Below, one piece after another: positions 1 to 12,700 of a stretch of 64,000 bases of DNA. Source of the DNA: Mya arenaria. Lineage: Eukaryota > Mollusca > Bivalvia > Myida > Myidae. The position numbers and the translations under genes were made by a program. Where the stretch lies: NCBI RefSeq assembly GCF_026914265.1, contig NC_069124.1:73206902-73270901 (forward strand), written 5' to 3'. The notes under the pieces were generated by a model, which saw only the letters and a program-made list of their open reading frames with translations, was not told the origin of the DNA and did no database searches. Numbering within the stretch: position 1 is the first letter of the stretch; each line of letters opens with the position of its first letter.

Positions 1-758
1 ATTGGGTCAAATTAAAAGCAAATAAGTTGGAAATGCTAACTGTAATATTGCAACATTGCAATATTGATGTTACAATATTTGTGCTTAAAACACTAAGTGT
101 CACAGAAAAGATACAAATTCTATCATTGCACAGTGAAAATACACCCAAAAGTGAAAAAACTTCATTTACATGTTTTTTCCGACAAGATCATATTCAATAC
201 ACAATTTTAGTTACATGGTTACAATTTGTTTTAAAATCGCATTGTTCAAATTGAAAATACATCTACACAAACTTATACATACAAAGAGCAACAGTATATA
301 CATTCTTACTCATAATTGTCCTTACGATTTTTTTCAAATTACTAAACAACAATCAAATGGAATATCACCGTTTTATCAAGATTCAAAGTCAATCATATTT
401 GTTCATCTCTAAATGTCACAATAAATACCTTCTTATTACATTACACTTTTGTAAGGATACAATGGTTTGGTTGATTATACTTTAATATGTATTCCACCAC
501 AAACATCTGTTAGGTCAGATAAATCATATATAGTCAATCAGAAGTTCTAAACTTCCATCATTTTATATGACTGTCATAACATTTCTTTTATCTTGTGTAT
601 GTGTTTGTATTATGCTCTTCACTGAATAAAGTTTTTTTTACCATTATTCAGTGAAAAGTTGCTCCATCAAATTAAATTCCCTCCTTTGTTAGAAGTTATT
701 CACTCCACTTCCGTCACATCATAATTATTTCTCTCCTACTCCACTATCAGGGGAGCAG
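1..758. other. 3' flank of the SCAMP gene
   Basis: No gene is recognised here. The stretch lies just downstream of the SCAMP stop codon on the minus strand and probably holds its 3' UTR plus intergenic DNA. It is AT-rich and the short open frames have no recognisable protein content. I did not find a clear minus-strand AATAAA poly(A) signal. Confidence 0.5.
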
Positions 759-3700
759 TTAGTATTTCCCACCAGTACCATACTGGGAAGCAGCTCCCCT
801 GACGGCCCCTTGGGCTGCAGACGATGCAGCGTTGGATACGCCCTGCTGTACTGCCTCGTTCTTCATCACTCCAGTCGCAAACTCCTGCTGCGCCTTGGCA
901 AAACTGGCCCCTGTGCTCCGGTATATACGGTGGACCTGGGTGGATATATGAAAGGGTTTTATTTGGTGACAGTAAAACACTGCTTAAGGAAATAATAAGT
1001 TAACAAGTTTTAAAAGACTATTCTTTGAAGTGATGTATGCTCCCTGATGGGGTTCTAATTCAGAGAAGAAAGTTCAATTTGTGAAATATTACTTTGCAAG
1101 TTTTTTTTTGTTTAATCTACAAGTTATACATAATAACACAAGGGAGGTGACTGTGGGTAGAAACACAATCACCATCACTTCAGTTCAATGTTGAGAGGAT
1201 TTATGTCAATTGATGTTGAAATCAATTATGGAAAAAAAGAGCAGAAACAAACAATTTGAAAGAGTAGAGCAATTTGGAGATGGGGCAGCCACAGACTGCC
1301 GTATCTCTGCTGAAATAAGTACAGATAAATCTTAAGAGTCTGAGACACATGAAGGTAATTCATAAGAATCTGCACTAGACAAAAAAGGTAGATGAACAAA
1401 AGACAATCATGTTTAAGTTCTAAAAACAGAGTTATGGTTCTTGTTCGAATTTTTCTTCTTGCATTACGGTCCAGGCAAGCATCTATTAATGCATACTGTT
1501 AAAATAAAGGGAGGTTATTCAGCATTGAAAAGCTAAGATTACAGTCCTTGCACACTGCAATTGTGCATATTGCCCTCTGTTTTTGTTTTAACAATCTTAA
1601 GTTATTCTCCAGAAAGACAAAGCGGCATCTAAGTGCTCACATTTTGGGAAGCATGAACATCTCAACTTTTGATTTATATTTCTAAAGTTTGGTTTTGATT
1701 ACAAACAGAAAAAACTACAGTTGAATTTTAAAACATGTGTAACATTTAGGCACAAATGTTAAGAGCAATCTGTCAAGAGTAAAACTCTTATGAAAATGAA
1801 GTTATTTATGTTGATAACAATAACATGCACATATTTTGGAAAACAAAATCAACATGAAAGATAAAGTATAAACTTCTTTATAAGTGCCAATCAAACAACC
1901 AAAGATGGTAAGTAGAGCTAACCCTATGTACCTTACTTTAAAGGATCAAATATTTCGAGGCAAAGAAATGATGTTTCACGAAACAAGACAGTTAAATATA
2001 ATCAATAGAAGCTGTTGGAATGTATGATCACGGTTACATGAATAACAGCAAAATGAAATGCAATGCTAGTATATCAGTTACTATGGCAACTACACATGTA
2101 GACTGCAATTAATCCTTTTCGTTACAAATCAACTTTTTTACAAAATAAACTAATGATAAAACTTATTTAATGTTATACTTATAGAACTAATATTAACGAA
2201 ACTGCTCCTTTCAGCCTACCTTTATTAGCATTACTATAGATACCACAGCAGTAATGGTGAAAAATAAGGAAACAACCAACATCACCAATCCCGCGGCCAG
2301 ATTACCACCAATAGTCTTCAAAGAATTGATCCAGCCTCTACAAAAACATAGTAACAAAGTGCACAATAGGTGGACAGGGGTTCAATTTGAGGGCGACGCT
2401 TTACAACACAGAGGCGAAATATATGTATGTGTGATACACAAACGAAACAAATGTCCCAGTTCTGGTGATGTTGAATTTCCTACAGTGTAAGCAGAAATTA
2501 GGATTAAAGGAAAATGATATATGTCTAAAAGCTGAAAAATAAGCATACAGTTAATTTAAGTTGACTCTGATTAATAATCAGACATAAAAAGCGAAGCAAA
2601 GCTTTTAAACATGCAAGAATAACAAACTAGACCCTTCAGAAACAACTTGGTCAATACTGATTTGGAGCATTCACTTCAGATAGTGATTTCATGTCATTCA
2701 GATTCACAAAAGTCAGAGAAGAGCACACTTACAGCCTCAAGATAAAAAGACATTTAAACAGTTAATAATAATTCCATGATGCCAGTTGTTTGTTTTTCAT
2801 TCTTCATGTGTACACGAAAAGGAGTTGCATTCCATTAAGTTGTAGAGTCAGATGCCTAGGAGCACAGCCATCTATCTATACCTTTACAAGCATAACTATA
2901 TCCATTATGGAACAAATCAGGAAGAGTGTGGCCACTACCATCATAAATGCTGCCGCGCTTTTACTAGTTTTCAATATCTTTAGTGCATTGATCCAACCTC
3001 TACAAAAACAAAAGTGCAATTCAAGCTACTGACGAATATTACTGGTTGTAACAAAGATTAATAATGTGTATAGATGCACAAGAATTTCCCAATACGAGGA
3101 TTCATTTTATACATTTGAACAGGATCCACACTTATTTCAAGCCGTGCTTTGCTATGGTCCAGTCTGTTCCAAAAACTGCTGGTGTTACGGTTAAATTTAG
3201 ATGAACTTTACACCTTTTACTATGAATTGCTACCCAACCAAGTCTTGTGCATAAAATCAAAATGGCAACAAAAGCTTCACAGCAGTTAACAGTGCAGCAA
3301 CAAGGGTAAATGCATCAATGAATCATACATCAAGCAGGGCTTCTGTATTTACCTTAACTAACATGAACATTTTCACGCCACTAATAACAGACAGGAAGAA
3401 CGCCACTATAAGCATGAAAATGCCCGCACCAAGGTGTTTTCCTATAGTTCTCAGACCATTTATCCAGCCTCTGTAACATGCAGGAGACAAAATGGTCATT
3501 AATAGATAGTCTATTCCCATTCCAAATAACAGTGGCAGAGCTACTTTTGGAAATCACCTTAAACCTTTGCTTCGAAATTACAACTGATCGACAACTTGGT
3601 ATGGATTAAATAATCTAAACTAAACCTGTGCAAAATAAAACAAAAAAGCATAATAACTAGTGAAAAAATACTGAAATCAACATTGCTTTACAGTATGGCA

Positions 3701-6700
3701 ATTCTGTATGTCAAGCCTTTTAAAAAAATCATGGAAGTTTTCTTGCAGATGTTGTTTTGGTATTTATTGTAAAGACTGCCTCAATTGTTATTATCATATG
3801 TTGGTCTGGTTCTTTGGTCTCAGTATTTTTTTGAATGTTAATGAAAATAAATAGAATGATGTAACAGCACCTGAAACAAAAAAATACCAAACTTAAACCA
3901 CATGCATTATCATGGGAAGCATGCATTGTTTCCTTCCTGGAACATGGACATATCCCTGTGCTTTAACAGGTAGGAAATTAGAATAGTTTTTGTCATGTGT
4001 AATGACATTTAAAACAACCAGCCACAGTTGTGAATGCACAGAAACATGTCCAGTGAAACCTACTCCAGGTCCTGCCACCAAACTGAGTTGCTCTTCCTAA
4101 CATATATGTGTGCATACCGGTAGTCATAATGATGGGCTTAAATAGCATTTAAGAAAAATTATCCGACAATGAAAACTTTTATATTCTGATGCCATACTTA
4201 TGGTATTTTTTTAGGTGAAAGACCGTGTACATGTGGTTCAAAATTGAGGCTGGAAATACTAACTGTGATGACAGAAGTGACATCGTGCTGTGAATCATAA
4301 TATCCATGCAAACAAAACAACGGGAAACCAAACTTAATGAGCTAAAGAGCAACTCAGTTTCTGACATCCAGTATCAAACATGCAACAATAGGGGTGTTCC
4401 AGGATGATCACCGTGACAACCCAGATGCCATGACAACATCTCCACGGTTACCTTGCACAGCAACACCAGCATAAGAGTCGCTAAAGCACCAAAAAATATT
4501 CCAACTAGTATCATTATAAGTCCCACAACGACATTCTGGCCCACAACACGGAGTCCTCCGATAATGCCTCTGAAAATGGGTGACAAAATGTTAACAATTA
4601 GTAAAATTTATTTGAACATTTCATACATATGTACAGAACAACTTACAACACTTTTGAGAGGATAATGTGTTTTAATAAGCATGCTATGTCTTTGTTAAAT
4701 CAAACAATATATTTCTTGTGATTAGGTACAATTTTTGGCAAGTGAATATGAATATCCTCACAAATACTCCAACAGCTATCAAGGTAGATTTTTTCCAACA
4801 TAAATAAAGCTGTAAATCATTCATCTAAATGTAGATAACAGCTAATCAACACTTGCATCATAATGAACTTTTCAAACAAACAATATATATTTATATATAC
4901 AGTAATACCAGATAGCATATATCCTCTATGCTGACTGGCTGTGTCATTCTGTACCAACAAAAGTTAATTACAAAATAAATATAATAATACTCAGGTAATA
5001 TAAGCTTGAGTCATGTTTTAATCTCAACCTCCAAACCACTCATGGTCAATGATCAATATAATAGCTTTTATCAAGATAAAAGTGTTTATTACATGTTTTT
5101 CATTTTAAAGCGTGATAAAAATAATTCCATTATTGATGTTTGAGATTCTGCTGAATATTTTACATTGAAAAGGAAGAAAATGGCTCATACTTACACTGAA
5201 AAGTCAGTGATTCCCAAACACATCAGGACGCACACACAAAATTGGAAGAAAAATATGAAGAAGAATACAAAGAAGTTGAACGAGCTATCACTCCTGAAAA
5301 GACACAATAGCAAGCATAAGATATAATAGGCACAATAGCATGTATAATAATTTAAACAATAGTACTGCAGATTTATCGCCAACATCCATCTAGTTTCTAG
5401 TTAAAAAAGGGTCCAAGTTTTTGCACAACTACAATGCCCACAACACCAAGGCTATGACAATGCCAAGACTTTTTTTCTTTGAAGAACAGACAAGCTAAAA
5501 ATTTGTATAAGTCTAAATACTAAAGCAGATGAAAATTATAAATGCTTGATGCACCTATTACACAATTGTTTTATGTATTTTTCTCTTTTTTTATGACAGT
5601 CTTAATCAATTAACAATTAAAGTTTATTTGATACATTTTTAACATCATTGTGACAAAAGCTGAAAACTTTAATTATGCTTGACTGTTATTCTTGGAAAGA
5701 AACCAGAACGTCCTATCAGAAGTGATCATTGCGTGAGAGACAGACACATAAATCACTTCATCCTTAAAGTGTGACACATGACAATATCATATAAGTACTC
5801 TGTGCCATGAAAAAAAATTATTTTTGCAAATCAGCAAATACATGTAAAATGAAAGTACAAAATTATATCATAGCTTGGTGACCTGTACATTACCTGAAGG
5901 CCTTGTAGACGGGCCTGTACCAGCAGATGAAAGAGCAGGGAGTGAATAGAATGAACCAGAGGATGGAGAGCCCAAAGGTCGGGCCGCCATTAGAGTCCAC
6001 TATGAAATACGCCATGCTGCCCATGAAGTTGAGAAACAATGTGAACGCATAAACTGAAAAATAGAAATATTTATTCGGACAGTTTAAAAATGCCAGTAAC
6101 TCAGTTGAAAAATCCTTTAAAACAGGCTTGTGAATTGTGATCAGATTTAAAACATTAATGTATCTTTTTGGAATCAGGCTTTATATCTTTTATATCTATT
6201 TTATTTATCAACTATCTGACAAAATGCAGATCTATCATAAATGTAAGCAATGCTGTTGCCATCAAATATGATAAAATGCAAACATGTTTGCAATACAAAA
6301 CTACTTACACATCCATATATAATAAATAATTTTGACAGTTCTTTGGAATTCTAGTGGAATATCGACTGAAAAGTCTTGGTAGAAGCATGGTCCAACTGGA
6401 AACCAGCCTGGCAGAGGGGGCCAGTTGTTCTGTCGGTCTGAAATACATAACCAGAAACAAATGTAAGTAGTCCAGAACATAAACATACAAGGTTAGATGT
6501 TCCATTGTACAGAATTAATTGTATTTTAATTTCATCTATTCCATGTTGAATGCTGATTTTTGTTAAACCTTTTAGAACTTAATTAAATAATGCTTTGTTT
6601 ACTTCGGCTGTGCAATACAAGCATTGAAAGGAATCTTCCAGAATTCACATCCTTCAAATAGTATGTAAATGTGTGCATACAAATGTACCTTTTCCCCAAA

Positions 6701-9700
6701 TATTCATACATTTCTTATTAACAAATAGCTTCGTTTGAAAGTTTTTGCCAATGACAGCTGATCACGAGCAACTCATTTGTGTTACAAACTTGTATAGATC
6801 GATAGATGTATTGATGTATAGATGTACGATGAGTCACTTAATTGACTTTAGAAAGCACATAAAAGTAATTACTGCATCCAACTGTGTGTGAATTGGGCAT
6901 AGTATACAACTTTACCTTGAAATTGCATGTTTTTCATTTCCTGTTCTTTTCTTGCCAATTCCTCTGCTTTCTTTTCAAGCTCCTGTTAAAAGTACAATGA
7001 ACATTGCCTTAGAAACGTTAACTAACAAGGGAAGAAACTGTTCTGGTTAGTCCCATATTTGGGTTTCCTGATACACAGTCTATTACAGCTGCAAATTTTC
7101 AATATTAAATTGATTAGACAAATACAAGACCTTTTTCAGATTACCAGAAACTTACTGCCTTTAATTCATTTATTTATATTATTTTGTAACAACAACTTGT
7201 TACCATTTCAAACAAGAGATGTTTGTCAAACATTATGCCCCCCCTGAGCGCCATGTTGTCAGGATTATATGGACAATTGAATGAAATATGCATGGACCGA
7301 AATGACAGCTGATTTGTTGCTGTTTTAAGATTATGACCATTAAAGTGTGAGGATAAAGTGTGTTATGACCGTCATGACCTTTGACTCTATGAACTCAAAA
7401 TCCAGAGTCATTAGCTGGTCACCAGAAACCTAAATGTCAAGTTTGAGGGCCATGGGTGCAGGCATTGTCAAGTTATCAAAAGACAAGTTTTTTTCGTTCA
7501 AGGTCACTGTGACCTTGACCTTTGACCCGATGACCCCTTAAATCATAAGGGGTCATCTACAAGTCAGATGCAACTCCAAGTCAAGTTTGAAGGCCATGGG
7601 TTCAGGCATTGTTGAGTTATCACTCGGACAACCTTTTACCATTCAAGATCACTGTGACCTTGACCTTTGGCTCTATGAATCCTAAAATCAATAAGGGTGA
7701 TCTACTGGTCAGGCTTAACATCCATGTCAAGTTTAATGATCATAGGTTCAGGCATTGTTGAGATATCATTGGGGGAAGATTTGTTAACTTTTTTGCATTA
7801 AAGGCTACTGTGACATTGACCTTGGCCTGATGACCCCCAAAGTCGATAGGGGTCATCTACTTGGCAGGCCCAACCTTCATGTCAAGTTTGAATACCATAG
7901 GTCCAAAAATTGCCGAGTTTGCTTTCAAGGTCACTGTGACCTTGACCTTTGACCCCTAAAATCAATAGGGGTCATCTACTGGTCAGGCCCAACCTCCATG
8001 TCAAGTTTGAGGGCCATGGGTGCAGGCATTGTTGAGTTATCACTTGGACAACCTTTTACCATTCAAGGTCACTGTGACCTTGACCTTTGGCCCAATGACC
8101 CCCAAAAATAATAGGGGTCATCTACTGGTCAGGCCCAACCTCCAAGTCAAGTTTGAGGGCCATGGGTGCAGGCATTGTTGAGTTATCACTCGAACAACCT
8201 TTTACCATTCAAGGTCACTGTGACCTTGACCTTTGACCCATTGCGCCCAAAAAACAATAGGGGTCAGCTACTGGTCAGGCCCAACCTCCAAGTCAAGTTT
8301 GAGGGCCATGGGTGCAGGCATTGTCACGTTATCACTCGGACAACCTTTTACCATTCAAGGTCACTGTGACCTTGACCTTTGGCCTGATGACCCCCAAAAA
8401 CAATAGGGGTCATCTACTGGTCAGGCCCAACCTCCATGTCAAGTTTGAGGGCCATGGGTGCAGGCATTGTTGAGTTATCACTCGGACAAGCTTTAAAATT
8501 ATTTTACCATTAAAGGTCACTGTGACCTTGACCTTTGACCCGATGACCCCCAAAATCAATAGGGGTCATCTACTGGTCAGGCCCAACCTTCATGTGAAGT
8601 TTGATGACCATACGTCCAGGAATTGTTGAGTTATCACTCGGACAAGCTTTGGTCTACCGACGGACCGACCAACCGACATGCCTGTGCAAAGCAATATACC
8701 CCTCTTCTTCGAAGGGGGGCATAATAAGCTTTTCATTGGCATACTGTTTAATTTGGATGCCAGGTGACCTCATTTTTTTAATTTTTTTTGGAATCGGTCC
8801 TTGGATAAAATATATTTATTCAAAACAGTAGATGTTTTTCGCTTTAAAAAGGTGTTTGCGAGTACCTGTTGTCTCCTCTCAAGCTCCGAGGTGTCGATAC
8901 GCTGGGCAGAGCTCTGTGTGTAAGGGGGCGGGGCGTCAGATGACGGCTGCATGATGGCTGGTGAAGACTGGGGTGGGGGAATAGTTGGCTGTCCTGCCTG
9001 CAATTACAACCAACATATTCAAATAAAAGTTTTATAAAACAGGAGAATGTGTTTTATTATAATGTTTGTAGATTTTTTTTTCTGTTTAATGTTACTGTTT
9101 ATTCAGAAATGTAAATACATTGTGTAAAATTATGAAAAAGGCTTCTCAAAAACTAGAATACACTTCAAAAGGAATGGCCAGAACTTGATATCAATGCAAT
9201 AAATTAGGGTTGTGTACTTATATTTTTATGTGCAATTTGTGGCAGTGTAAAAAGTGCATTTTGCAAATGGAACATGTAAGTGATTTAAATTGTCCTAAAA
9301 TTTCTGTGTTTTTTTTCCAATTTTATTTTGATAACATTTTGCATTGCATGTCAAATGAGTTCTTGATAAAATATAAAAGTTTGAATTGTTTCTGAACAAA
9401 TGGAGAAGACAGCAAGCATATAAAATAGGCTTTCATTAAAATAGAGCAAGGAATGCTTATTTCTAAAATGTCCCATATTATTTTTTTACAATTCATATCC
9501 CTATTCAGGCTTTCAAAACAGTGCCAGGGTTTCCACCAGGCCTTTATGGCTTGTCAGGCTTGACACACCTTCCACAGGCAAGGCTAATTACTGACACAGG
9601 TTAATATCAATATCTTATCAAAACAATCATGAATTTTGACAATACACGTTTTTGCTGTTATTGCAATGACTGACATCGGAAGGCATGCCTGGAGTATGAC

Positions 9701-12700
9701 GGTATTTGTATCAGCTATAGCTATCTAGGTTCAACGAAAGCCAAAGAATTGACAGCACAGTGTACCCAGTGGCGGATCCAGGTTTCTCAGTTGGGGGGGG
9801 GGGGGGGGGGGGGGTAACTTTTGAAATTGACTTCTGTTGGCCGCTTAAGGCCCCCATGTGTTTTCATGGTAATTCAGGGGGTCGGAGGCCTTCGCGACGG
9901 CCTCAAGCTCTTAAACTATTGCATGTGTTTACTATGGAACGCCGGGGCTCAATGCGTTATGCAAATGCTATATATAGAACAATAGTTTCATTTTCGACCA
10001 ATCGAATGGCCGGGTACGGAATTACGGAAGCTCGTGCTATGTGAAATCTAAATATAGTAACACCTCCTGAATAACGGATTTCCTTCGCATCTCGCATGAA
10101 GCATTTTAAAATCATTTAGCATCTCGCATTTTGCACAAAAATCATTTCCCAAAAAGCATTTCGCATATGGCATAACACAATCAAATTGAATCGGACGAAA
10201 TATTGTGCACGTTCCGAACTGCTCCCGGCAGTGAAGGGGATGTATGACATAGGCTACTGATACTGCTACAGAAATATTATTATACGGTGGAAGAAACTAT
10301 ACTCTTTCTAACCTAACGCGTTTACAGCAATATACAGAGTTGCACATATTGCTATTCGCAATCTAACTGTTCGCAATCTAACTGACTTTCTGGCATATTT
10401 TCTCTAGGACACCTCTTTACTTTACCGTTTCTGAATATTATATTGTATTGGTGTGTTTATATATGTTATTCTAATGAATAGACACAACAAACGTATTATT
10501 TTTCACCTCTATTACATGCAGATAAGAGTATTTTTCAAATTTATGTGTTCCTTTTTTCATTTCATACAAAATGATTCTGCTCAATTTATGCTAACAACGG
10601 TAAAAAATATTGAATCGAAGCTTTTCGCATTTCGCATTAAGCAATTCGCATAAAGCATTAAGCGTTTTGCAAAAAACATTAAGCATTATGCAAAAAGCAT
10701 GAAGTATTTCGCAAGAAGCATTGCGCCCCGGCGTTCCATAGTTTACACTGTTTTTACAAAGCTTGAACTGCGAGAGACACTTTGTAACGTAGTAACCCCG
10801 TTAAGCTGATCGTCACCTCCCTATAGATCAAGTTTTTTTCCCCGCATAAATTAAAAGACCTTGGTAAAATTGCATACAGTTACTGGGCAAACTTTAATGT
10901 TTGTTCAGTGACACCGAGTGAAAGTGTCTGCTTTAAGCAAGTAGTCCGCTGAATTCTCATGTATTTGATCTATTAAGTTAATCTTGTTTCATATTATCGG
11001 ATTTGGTGAAAATGTAACCGGATTGCTAAACGGTTTGGATCAGGAATAGAAGCCGAGTTACTCGGTGTCTGATCCGGATCCAATCTGGTTGACGACATCA
11101 CTACGGTCGCTATCGGCATGCTTAGGGTTACAAACAAAACTTTATCGAAATTACCCATTTACTTCATAGATACGCATGTATTAGCATTTCGAGCTTCATA
11201 GATACGCATGTATTAGCATCTCGAGCAGATAGAAATTGACGCCATAGTGGGAAAAAATTTTTTTTATGAGTTTAAATGAATTGCCTCTCGTAAATTGTCC
11301 CTTACCGCTATAAACAGTGTTGACCCTTATCATATCGGGGCGACCATAGTAAACGGAGGATAGCCAAACGCTAACACATTCTACTGAATACGTCATAATA
11401 GATAAGTTAATCGATAAGAGCGTTCCACAACGTCTCGGACCAATTATGTTTCGTAATAGTCCAATGTGGCCAAATAGATGTTCGATACAACCACGGTAAA
11501 TCGAGATCTATTTTTTTGTGTGGAGCAAATCATAACCTTAAAAGCTATCTACAATGATGGAACGATATTAATAATTTATACATATACTTGGAAAATTTTA
11601 GGGGGGGCCCGCGCCGGGTCCGTCCCCCCTGGATCCGCCTATGGTACCCCAACTCTTTCTTAACTTTATCATAACAGGAAGGTGTGAAAAACATCACTGT
11701 CGTAACTGGGACCTTTATCCTATAATCACTTATGATTGCAAAGTTACCACTAGTTGTTAATTGATTTGGGTAACATAAAATGTGTGTCAAATTATTTTGT
11801 TTATCGATCCAAATTCCTTTTCGTAGTTGTCCTTTTGTACTTCTAATTGAGACATGGGTGAAGAAAAGATGATACCTTTCATTCTTCTTCTTATTTTGAA
11901 TAATAAATATATATAGATCTGAAAAGACACAATCAAATTCCCATATTATTTAGCCGATCCACTTTAAGAATAATGAGCTGTTGCAGCTTTTAAAATACCC
12001 ACATGAAGTCGCCTTTTATGAAAAGATAAAGGCTGTGGTATCATCGAAGCAATTTTGATCATTTTACCAAACCTCTTACTGGAATCAACCTAGCTTTCAT
12101 AATTTACATGCTTCAGGCTCTATTGTGTTCCTGCATGAAGACATCGGGTTTTACACATATTGCTGTGATGTCAACACTCAACAGTGACAACATAAACAAT
12201 ACCCTTTAATTTGTAGAATTGTCGGAATACATGTACTTAAAAATATCCAAGAATTAATGGAGAGAAAATCTGCGGAGGGATGAGACATTCAAGAACTTTC
12301 CCCTCATGACACGCCTTATGAAATTTCTGGCAGAAACCCTGAGTGCAATAACAAAGAGTAAACAAATAATCAAAGCATTAATATAGCATTAATATTTCTT
12401 AGGATTAAGGAGAGGATGGCATGGCTGGTATATGGTACTGTTGAATTTATATGTACCCAGTACCTGATCTGAAAGTAAACCTGCCTTTTCTTCCTGAAAG
12501 CATACACATTAAAAAAATAGAAGACATAAATTCATGGTTACTTGTTATTTTTCATAACAATTTATCAATAATCAATTGAGAGTACAGTACAGTCCACTCC
12601 ACGCGAAACTTCCACTTTCCTCAGTTACTCTGCTGTTTTACATGTAAATCCTGAAAGCACTGAGTAAGTAACCTGTTTTCAGCTCTAAAATTTTCTAGTT

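Larger units (their letters stand above)
9767..11643. mobile_element. Non-autonomous DNA transposon, GGCGGATCCAGG termini
   Basis: The left end reads cagtggcggatccagg and the right end ctggatccgcctatg, which are inverted repeats. The sequence gtacc follows the right end and precedes the left end, a likely 5-6-bp target duplication. A long G run follows the left end. No transposase frame is seen. A second element (9933-10740) is nested inside. It lies in the SCAMP intron between exons 3 and 4. Confidence 0.7.

Noticed and set aside
3729..3926. Possible fifth SCAMP alternative exon on the minus strand ([11 protein letters not shown]...)
   Set aside because: It has a usable acceptor but no GWI motif, no donor at 118 nt and no similarity to the four true versions.
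7440..8660. CRISPR-like or coding repeat array
   Set aside because: Units are ~145 bp with no unique spacers, the genome is eukaryotic, and frames such as 8166-8369 are only satellite translations.
9760..10044. 94-codon frame with a glycine run
   Set aside because: It crosses transposon borders and the G homopolymer, with no splice or family support.
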